Source of the DNA: Heterostelium multicystogenum
Lineage: Eukaryota > Evosea > Eumycetozoa > Acytosteliales > Acytosteliaceae
Assembly: GCA_003667245.1 (NCBI GenBank)
Contig: RCNN01000148.1
Span: forward strand, 1 to 64,000
Direction of reading: 5' to 3'
DNA length: 64,000 nt
Below are positions 55,714 through 64,000 of this stretch, piece by piece. The notes beneath the pieces were generated by a model. The model was not told the origin of the DNA, ran no database searches, and saw only the letters and a program-made list of their open reading frames with translations. How positions within the stretch are numbered: the stretch's first letter is position 1; every line of letters starts with the position of its first letter. The position numbers and the translations under genes are program-made.

Positions 55714-58700
55714 TTAAAATTGTGATGGTAATGGAGTGTCGGCAATTTCACTGATATTTTCACCATTAATTGTAAAATCTAATTCAATCTTAACAAAATT
55801 GGTTTCTGTCCTTGTAAGGTGTTGAGTACTTTTACGATTTGGGTTACTTCGCCAGAGTTGTGTGGTGGAACGGTTGTACCTGATGGTGGAAGCAATTGGA
55901 TCTTGAGGTACTGTGGAACTGCTGCTTTGACAGAGAGATTTGTGATTGGAGTGGCGAGGGTGTTGGTAATAACCATGACAACTTGGGTGAGGTTGATCTG
56001 GTCTTTGTTTGGCTTGCTGCAGTCGTATGAAATGCTGAGACCGTGCTTTTGATAAACTGGGAATGTAAGGGATTGTGGGACGGCGGACATAGCTGGTTGC
56101 TGTGGTTGGGGTGAGGTTGGAGAGTCTCCCATCAAGTCCAACAAACTGGCAGCACCATAGCCACTGTTGTTGTTTGTAGTTGGTGAACGCATTTTGTTGT
56201 GTGGTGGTTGTTGTGTTGTGGTGTTGGAGCGGCACCAAAGATATCTTCGAGCAGAGACATGGTGGACTGCTGCTGTTGTTGGGCTACTGGAGCTGGAGTG
56301 GATGGTGAGCTCAACTCTGACAATAAAGTACCGAATGGTTCTTGATTTTGTTGATGGTTATTGCTTATTGGTTGATGGTTGTGGTTGTTTGCTGTTGTTT
56401 TGATGTGGTTGGGCTTTTTTGAGCTGGTGATTCCTCTGGTTTCTCAATAGCTGGCATTCTATCCAAAATTGATGTCTTAAGATCCATTCCAAAGAGACTT
56501 GAGTATTCGCAAGCACGTTGTTGTAATTCCAAATTGATGTTAATCTTAAAGTTATCGATCATTCCTTTAATACGACTGAGAAAATAGGTAAATTAGTATG
56601 AAGTTTGTTCGTTGATAATAGATTGTACATACTTAAGGGAGGATTGGGAGAATCTTGATGATAGCTTAACAAGTGCAGTCAAAGCATATTGACGAGTGGT
56701 TTGGTTGGTAGAAGCATTCTTTAGAATTGAATCAATGAGATCGATAACCTGTGACTCTGATACACTGATTGCTAAACCATCTTCTTCCTTTGGTAATTGT
56801 GACTTGTCTGCGACCAATAAATCACCATATTCACCAATACACCATAGCCCAACTTGGCAAAGTGGTTGCTACAGGTTAAAAAATATGTAAGTAAAATAGC
56901 TAGAGAGCTGAACCTATTATTTTCACATCATACTTGAGAGGATTCGGATGTCAATGAAAGATAAAGCTTTTGAACGGCATATGATGAAAGATCTGGATTT
57001 GAGCTGATCAATTGGATCAAGTTGATGGTACTTCATCTGGAATAAAGTTGCCAGCAATCAACATAACTCTAAGAATTGTATCTACTTGCCATCTCTTTGT
57101 TGGGGCATATCTGTTTAAGTAAAGATTCCAAAATATTAGTAATCAAGGTCACTTGATAGCATAGTTTTACATAAACGTACTTCTCAGTTTACAATACATA
57201 ATTTAGCAACCAACTCTGGTTTGAATTGGGAGTCAGAGATCAATAAGAAATTCAAAAGCTCTCTAACCAATACTCTAATGTTGGTCTCATTAACTAATGA
57301 GTAGATCAAATCCAATGCTCTGCAACGAATTGATACATCTGGGTCCTGTTGTTGTTGTTGTTGCGATGTTAATGTGCTGAATGATAGAATGTTTAGCTTT
57401 GTTTATCTTACCTTAAGACATTCGACAATAGTATTTCTGTGTCTTTGTACGGCTTGAATGTCAGTGTTGACAACCTTGGAGAGGGTATTCAATGCGACAT
57501 AACGAATGTTGTTGTCACGATTCAAAAGGAAACGACCAAGAATGTTGATGGCCATAACCTTGAGACCGTTCTCAGAGTCGATTGACATGATGGTTTGAAC
57601 ACATTCGTAGAGGATTGCATTACCAACGTTCTTTGATCCCTCTGTGTTGGTGGCGACTTGTGCCAACATATCGTTCATAATGTCAGAGGCTTCTGGGTCG
57701 TGTTGACCAAGAATTCTCAACAATCTCAACAGCTTGACTTGAAGGAATGGATCTGTAATTCCACTTACATCATGCTCTGGTAAATATCCAGAGTGTACCA
57801 ATGTCTTTAAGATTCTAACAAATTGTGGTACCATCTGTATCATAATTTAATTCAATCGTGATTAGTTGGTTGCTATATCTATCTATTGTCTTTCTGTAAG
57901 TTACCTTCTTGAATTGGAAGATTTGATTTGGATCGATTTCACAGACTTCGATGATGAGTGTGAGGGCAGTCAAGATGACACCGTGGTTTCTCTCTGAAAG
58001 AAGTTGCTTAATCTTTGGCATGTAGTTTTCAATCAAGTCGGGTACCTTACGAAGGATACGAATAGCACAGAGTGCAGCTTTCTTTCTGATGTATGGGTTG
58101 GTGTTGGAGAGCAATTTCTCAACATCCGGTGCAATGTCTCTTGCCATTGCTTGTGAGCAGACATTACCCAATGCGCACAATGAAATACCAACAACAAATT
58201 GATTTGGACTAAGCAAGTCACTATATAATTATAACCAATTGCAGGCCATCGATTAGCCAACGTCGTTCGTTTGTTATCATTCGCACATTGCAGCTGTTTT
58301 CTACTTACTTTCTCATACAGTTGGTACCCAACAAGAGTACTTCTTGCTTCTCATCCAGAAGAAGCATAAGACCAAGATAACCGATTCTCTTGTCGGAATA
58401 AGATGGTGAGACAATCAATTTCAAACATTCCATCTGTCCAAATTGAGTTGGATATCCGAGCATATGAATATAGAGTAATTTAGCAACATTTCTTTGACGT
58501 GAATCTATATCATCTTCCTACAATACATTGCAAACAGGAGCTGTTTAGATTCCATTCCACAATCGTTTTGATTGTTGCTCGATGAAGATGTGGTGTGCAC
58601 TGAACATCAACAACACACAGTCATCGTCTGTTCACTAAGAAACCATACCTTAATTGCAGTACGAATGGCAGCACATTCCTTTGCAACTTGAGCACGCTCT

Positions 58701-58760
58701 TCAGCAGCAGTCTTGCAGCCTCTAACTGTTTTAATTAAATCTCTTAACTTGATTGACATA
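55714..58760 (-). CDS. ap1g1: AP-1 complex subunit gamma (gamma-adaptin)
   Basis: ATG 58760 gives [20 protein letters not shown], the exact gamma-adaptin opening. The trunk continues over many exons: [72 protein letters not shown] and [20 protein letters not shown]. Further on are [20 protein letters not shown] and [14 protein letters not shown]. The hinge is Gln/Pro/Thr-rich with SLLEDIFGA and SLLDLMGDS. The gamma-ear (GAE) domain follows with [34 protein letters not shown] and [12 protein letters not shown], ending at 55714. Frameshifts lie mostly in the hinge and ear (near 56190, 56330, 56400 and 55797). AP-1 sorts cargo between the trans-Golgi network and endosomes with clathrin. The ear recruits accessory proteins. 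Confidence 0.95.
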
Positions 58761-60305
58761 ATAAATAATAATAATAATAATAATCTCTATCTACTACTAT
58801 CTATATCTTTATCTCCTATATTCCTATGTATGCTAGTCGTGAAGTACAGTACAGTACAATGATATGGTATGGTATCAATAGGTACTATATGAATATGTAT
58901 CTATTAGAGAGATTAGGTTGTTTTTACTATTGTTATTGATTTTAATCAGTAGTGATATAAAGAGTTTTTTCATTTTTTTGAACTTTGCAATTCTTTTTTA
59001 AAAAGAATTTATTTATTGATATTAATTTTGTTCAAAAATTAAAAAAATGCTAACGTGTTGAGGACCACAGGGGTATGTATGGTTATAAACGAACTGGTTA
59101 GTAGTAGTTTTTGCTGGAAGCTTTTCAATAGACAGATAGATAGCTCTGAGTATTTTTCATTTTCATTTGGCATTGCAACTTTGCATATAAATAGTTATAG
59201 TTATAGTTATAGTTTGTCATTCATTAACTTCACTGAAAGAGTATGCTTTTCAAAGTAATCTTTCATTATGTTGATGATTATATTATTATTGTTGTTGTTG
59301 TGGTAGTAGTAGTACAATGTTGATAATAGCAAGCTTTGCATTAATATCATTTATTGCATTTGGAAAGCTTTTTTCTTTGTACAAATTTGAAAAAAATAGC
59401 TTGAACGTCTTGGTTTCATTTGGCGATGGAGAGGAGAGAACAATAGTGTAAACATGATGCTACCAATTAATTAATGTCAAAGCAAGATTGGAGCTGAATG
59501 TACTAATGAAACCAACTGAGCCAAAAATAGAATATATATAGTAAACCTTTAAGCTTGAATGAGACTTTATTGTTGTATTTCAACAGATTATTAGTTACAT
59601 CTATATACATAATCTTCAATAATCAAATGATTATTTAATCCAAACATATTTTGATAATCTTATAAATAATGAACCAATTGGAGTCATTACAGTAACACTA
59701 GAAGATTATTTGCTTATAACAAAATTCCAACATATCATTGATCTAGTTTGAAGATTCATAAATAAATAATTATAAATATATATGTATGTATGTATTTTTA
59801 TATCTTGTGGTCTATATATACCCCATCAATCAAATAAAATGAATCTTATTAATAATTAAAAACAAATATATTTGTTATTGGAGTATAAGATGGAATTGAA
59901 TTGAATTGTATCGGATTGTTTAAACTATCAATTAACAATAACAACAATAATATTGGATATAGAATTTAAAAATCCAATATGAAGATTTAACTAAACAATG
60001 ATTGGTATGATTGGGATTATTGTGATTGACAATTCATATTATTGGTATATTTGTTAGCAATATGCCTATACAATAATTGAATAATAAATAATCATTATAT
60101 TTGGACTCTTTTAAAAGATTATATGAATTTGATTTTACTTTCAGCTTTCAAAATTACTATAAATACTAATGTTCCTTCCCAATTTATAATATCAAATAAA
60201 TTAAAATCAAATACTCTACTACTACTACTACAATTATCTAAATAATTATTATTTGTCTGTAAACTTTTTTCTTTCTTTCTTTTTAGCTTTAATAAATATA
60301 AATTC
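58761..60305. other. Long intergenic region, about 1.5 kb
   Basis: No supported gene. It contains AAT runs (58760-58785), repeated GTACAGTACAGTACAA (58840-58856), a (TATAGT)n stretch (59192-59213) and AT-rich tracts up to 60250. A 67-codon plus frame at 59055-59258 is low complexity and rejected. Confidence 0.5.
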
Positions 60306-60491
60306 ATGGGTATTCCAAATTCCAAATTTGAAAGATCAACTTCCACCACCTCCTCTGCCGATTCCAAATGCAACATTGAAAATTGTTTTACTTTGTATCA
60401 CGAAATCAATCCAAAGATCAATGCTGTTCCAACCAAAGGCTCATATTTCTTGGACTGTTCTAATGAGATCAATGACGGCCAATCTGTTTAA
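60306..60491 (+). CDS. Small hypothetical protein, 61 residues, possible N-myristoylation
   Basis: MGIPNSKFERSTSTTSSADS begins with Gly2 and Ser6, fitting an N-myristoylation signal. CNIENCFTLYHEINPKIN and KGSYFLDCSNEINDG follow before TAA. An upstream TTTCTTTCTTTTTAG could be an acceptor (intron in the 5' UTR). Three Cys, no membrane span. Family not recognised. The convincing codon pattern and ATG support a real gene, but it is short. Confidence 0.4.
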   Translation: MGIPNSKFERSTSTTSSADSKCNIENCFTLYHEINPKINAVPTKGSYFLDCSNEINDGQSV

Positions 60492-60608
60492 TTATTACAA
60501 TAGAAATAATTTAGTGCCTCAGCAACAACAATTAACATGTTTCTAAGGATAATTAATTAATGATTATTAAATAAAATGAAGAGCTTTTATCAGAATTTAA
60601 ATTAATAT

Positions 60609-61871
60609 TTAGTTCTTGGGTTTGTTTGGTAATGGCAGTGGATCAATAGATCTTAATACGAATAATGCGGGTGCAATTTCATTCAATGTTTCCATTTCAG
60701 CTAAATCGTGTCCGAATGGAATCTTACCCCAGATCTCAGATTGAAACTCTTCCTCCAATGCTACAATCTTGTATAGTTTATCGAGACGTACACGATTATA
60801 GTATAAATTCAATGATACCAAGTAGGATTTGGTGCTGGTTGTCAGTGTTTGCATACAGAGTAATTGCCAATTATTCATTGATTCCAAGTGTTCTCTAATG
60901 GTCTGTGAATAGTGTTAGCTTAGTTATTCTCGATGATACTCTACTCTTGGAAAGTGACACAAGGTCGTACATACTTTAAGTAATGATGGTGGATGTCTTG
61001 ATAGATCGAGATCGAATGATAAATAGAATGGTTTGCCGTAATAGTCAGATGACCAGTGTAATAAATCATCGAAAGCTTCGTTTTGAAGCTTCTTAAGTTG
61101 AGTTTCATCAGAGTCACGATTGCATACTTGATCTGTTGCAAGATGTCCAACTAATTCTTCAATGCATTTTTCTCTTGCTTCTGTAGTCATATCGATAGCA
61201 GTGGCTGCAACTGTTGTCTAGTATTATTGAACTGATGTTAACTACTGCGCTGACTTTGGCAATCCTTATATATATTTATACTTCTTCAACTACTTACCAA
61301 AGGCAATCTGTGTGGCAAATATACTTTCCTTGGACCATCCATTCGGTGGCAATGGCCATAGCAATCTCTTTGGTTGGTACAATGAATAGATTTCTGTTGA
61401 CTGTTTTCATTGGTCTGTTGTCAAGCAATGGTAGATAACCCTTATTCTCTGCATCATATGTGTAACCAACATGCTTATACCAACGCAATGAGGTACCGTC
61501 GTTCTTGACTAAATATGAGTGTACAATGAGTAAGTGCACTTGCTAAACACTCTCTTAACAACTTACTTCCTTCTAACAAGATTTCACCCTTGAAAATCTT
61601 GGTCTCTGGTACCACTTTAGCATTGAATGCGCTAGTCGATGCTAACTTAGGGTCGATCGGCAATACTTTGACAGAGTTTACATTTACTGTTTTAGGTTTA
61701 GCTTTGTTGGCATCAGCTGCTTTATTGTTGATTTTAAAACTAACTTTTGTACTAGATGATCCTTGGGATGAAGATGAAGCAGTTGAAGTTGAATATCTAC
61801 ATTGCTGTGATGGTAACACCAGCTTATTACCAACAGTTGATTCTAAAACTTTAAAATGATCTTCTTAACAT
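60609..61871 (-). CDS. atp12: ATP12, mitochondrial F1-ATPase assembly factor (ATPAF2)
   Basis: ATG 61871 opens MLRRSF, then a T4 break leads to KVLESTVGNKLVLPS and QQCRYSTSTASSSSQG, an Arg/Ser-rich mitochondrial presequence. The ATP12 body has WYKHVGYTYDAENKGYLPLL, DNRPMKTVNRNLFIVPTKEI, AMAIATEWMVQGKYI, then after an intron AATAIDMTTEAREKCIEELV, HLATDQVCNRDSDE, LHWSSDYYG, and in the last exon SMNNWQLLCMQTLTTSTKSY. These match the family's signature order. The protein binds unassembled F1-alpha in the matrix and prevents its aggregation before beta is added. Introns lie near 61556-61495, 61300-61205 and 60980-60898. The frame is otherwise intact. Confidence 0.9.
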
Positions 61872-62168
61872 TATTGTACACGCAAAACAAATGAATGTTG
61901 CTCAACAATTTAATCAAATAAACTCAAGTCTTGATTCGTTTTTTTCAGAAGTCACACACAACAACAAACAAAATCTGATTAGAAAAATTTATATGATCAA
62001 AACTTTTAAACACACAACACCTAAATGTCCCAAAAATGGCAACCACAATCTAGTATTAATAATATATTTGTAATAATTTATTGATATGTACAGAAAGTGG
62101 TATTGGTTGGTTGGTTGGATTTTGAATTTTGAAAAGAATTTAACTATCACATTCAATCTTTAGTTTTC
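61872..62168. other. Spacer between ATP12 and BUB1-like genes
   Basis: AT-rich; no gene is seen. It is the 5' side of ATP12 and the 3' side of the BUB1-like gene. Confidence 0.5.
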
Positions 62169-64000
62169 TCATGGATCTTTTGATTTCTTTGGACTTGGTG
62201 GGGTTGGTCTCCAAATAGTGTTCCAACTGCTGTTGCAGTGTTGCAAGTGAAATCTGTTTGGTTGTTGTTTCAAAAGCTGTTCAATAATGTCGGTCCAAAT
62301 ACTGATTTTTAGTGTGGCTTTGAAATCGGTGGCGACCGATGTCAGTTTCCAGCGGTTGGCAGCACTGCTCCACTCGACCTTGGAGTCGTCGAGAAGCTTA
62401 CCATCACTCACCATAAAATAGATTGTGCTAGCAATACCGAGGTAGTCAATTCGTGGCTCCAGCTGCTGCGGCCTTTAAAATGGAGGCAGGGATACCTATG
62501 TTGGAAAACATTTCCAGAGGTGCGGTGTAGGTCGTCTCGAGACCGTACATCTCGAGGTCAATGGTTCGGCTGAATCCTCCGATTTTCAAACCGTTTTGGA
62601 TCCAATTTCCAGTGGATGCTGGTGTCCACTCTGTTTCGATGTGGTCCGTGAATGAAATATGAGAGGTTCTGTGGTGAAATATTTGCGTGGATGAAGTATT
62701 CATTGTGAATGGCGGTGACAGATCGCATGAGGTCGATTGCCATGAACATCTTTTAGTGGCTCTTCTAGAGATTTTTCGCTAGCTTTCATCTTGGTGACAA
62801 GCTGCTCAAGTGTACCTGCAGGAGCATGCTCGACCAGTGACACACTTGCGTCTGAGAATTGAAAGACTGAGAAGAATGACAGGAATTTGTGGATAAGCTT
62901 TTCATTGGCTTCATTTTGGGCAAGACGTGCAACTAGCTGTCCTTGGCTGTAGAATTCCCAGACAGATGCTGGCTGTCTGATCTTTGCTACCATTGTCATA
63001 CCGTCGGCCTCTACACTGAGAACCTTGCGTCGGAAGTAAGGATTCCTTTGACGGACAACACATTATTCTTGTCGAGACGTAGTGTGTTGTCAGTAGTGTT
63101 AATCTTTGGCATAGGATAAGATGAGCAATCTGTGAATGATTCGATGGTAGCCATATGTTGTGAAACACACATCTCGAGCATTTCTCTATTCTCCTCGTTG
63201 TATGGTTCGGCTACTCCACTCTCGGGAACAAGCTTGAGCTCAATTAACTCGGTTTTATCTCCATATCCGATAGTTGTTTCTGGATTGGATTTTTGTGGTT
63301 GAGCTGGAACTGGTTTGGATGGCTCTGGATCTTGGAAAATGGTGAATCCACCTGCACTATTGTTTCCAAATAGTGGATTTGATTTAGGTGGTTGGGCTGA
63401 AGCTGGTTTGGATGGTTCTGGATCTTGGAAAACAGTAAATCCACCACCTGCGTTATTACCAAATAATGGATTGGATTTTGGTGCCACAGGCTTAGATGGT
63501 TGATTTTCATCCTGATAAATTGAAAATCCAAGACCACCGGATTGTTGACCACCAAATAATGGGTTGGACTTTGGTGCTGATGGCTTTGATGGCTCTGGAT
63601 CTTGGAAAACAGTGAATCCACCTGCATTATTACCAAATAATGGATTAGATTTAGGTGGTTGAGCTGGAGCTGGCTTGGATGGTTTCTGGATCTTGGAAAA
63701 CAGTAAATCCACCACCTGCGTTATTACCAAACAATGGATTGGATTTTGGTGCCACAGGCTTAGATGGTTGATTTTCATCTTGGAAGATCTTGAATCCCAA
63801 TCCAGATTGTGGTTGCGGTCCACCTCCAAATACAGATGGGAAAATAGATGCTTTGATTTTCTCGGTAAGAGTGTTTGGTGGGGCTTGTTGGTCGGTATTT
63901 ACGTTGTTTGACAAAGATGGATCCTCTAATATCTCAAAGTGTTGTGCTTCCTGTTTAATATATTGATCGATTCTGTCATGTGTATGAACAAGATCTCCAC
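62169..64000 (-). CDS. BUB1/BUBR1-like checkpoint protein, C-terminal part, with six ABBA-type motifs and a pseudokinase
   Basis: The minus-strand gene enters at the right edge, so the N-terminal Mad3/BUB1 TPR region is missing. After DRIDQYIKQEAQHFEILED come six tandem units, each with an F-x-(I/V)-(F/Y)-Q-D motif followed by KSNP(LFG). The motif codons are at 63777-63794 (FKIFQD), 63690-63707 and 63599-63616 (FTVFQD), 63509-63526 (FSIYQD), 63422-63439 (FTVFQD) and 63329-63346 (FTIFQD). Next are EPYNEENREMLEMCV and YPMPKINTTDNTLRL, the segment preceding BUB1 kinase domains. The kinase then has MVAKIRQPASVWEFYSQGQL (Lys kept), VEHAPAGTLEQLV, FIHANISPQN in place of HxDxxxxN, and LKIGGFSRTIDLEMYG in place of DFG. 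ISIWTDIIEQLL ends it. Breaks occur near 63682, 63010, 62760, 62640 and 62440. Confidence 0.8.
63320..63800 (-). repeat. Six tandem ~90-bp coding repeats
   Basis: Repeat spacing between motif starts is 93, 87, 90, 91 and 87 bases. The 91-base interval reflects one extra T (GGTTTCTGG against GGTTCTGG in a sister unit) and is exactly where the reading frame is lost. Confidence 0.9.

Noticed and set aside
59055..59258. 67-codon plus-strand ORF
   Set aside because: It contains a (TATAGT)n repeat giving Tyr-Ser repeats, with no family and no supporting context.

Overview
The window looks like a contig from the nuclear genome of a dictyostelid social amoeba. It is very AT-rich. Genes are compact and split by short introns with GTAAGT/GTATGT donors and (T)AG acceptors. 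There are AAT-type trinucleotide runs and poly-Asn/Gln tracts. Several gene families are typical of dictyostelids: Grl-type class C GPCRs, CBM49 cellulose-binding proteins, Pmp-like beta-helix surface proteins, and ankyrin proteins with RTEG-type repeats. The species cannot be settled from the sequence alone; a group-2 (Heterostelium/Polysphondylium) or group-1 (Cavenderia) relative is my best inference.

Left part (about 1-9.1 kb): accessory and partly decayed DNA. It holds a badly broken AAA-ATPase-like/PD-(D/E)XK gene running off the left edge, hairpin-rich noncoding DNA, a six-exon gene in which nearly every exon is one copy of a ~41-residue repeat, small secreted proteins, a possible pseudoknot region, and a 5'-truncated Grl receptor beside an unrecognised frameshifted gene.

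Middle (about 10-35 kb): pirin, a large ankyrin protein, a GATA factor, an organellar-type lysyl-tRNA synthetase, an XYPPX-repeat protein, an F-box/JmjC/phosphotransferase fusion, a small single-pass membrane protein, COQ3, a Pmp-like secreted protein, a MAP kinase kinase, and a myotubularin phosphatase carrying talin-like F0/ubiquitin-fold domains.

Right (about 35-64 kb): a 2-oxoglutarate oxygenase, a DNAJC9-like J protein, a CBM49 protein, a lipase, a CCAR1/DBC1 homologue, a SnoaL-like protein, a KXDL (BORC/BLOC-1) subunit, a coiled-coil protein, a seven-finger Nab2/ZC3H14 protein, an AAGAB homologue, p23 co-chaperone, cathepsin X/Z, AP-1 gamma-adaptin, the F1-ATPase assembly factor ATP12, and the 3' part of a BUB1/BUBR1-like gene. 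The last has six tandem ABBA-type motifs and a kinase domain lacking key catalytic residues. AAGAB and AP-1 gamma lie within 6 kb of each other and belong to the same adaptor pathway. Most of the rest is unlinked housekeeping.

Many otherwise well-conserved genes carry one-base frameshifts, often at homopolymers. I read most of these as assembly or sequencing indels rather than gene death, except in the first 9 kb, where motif residues themselves are lost. I saw no tRNA, rRNA, CRISPR array or intact transposon.
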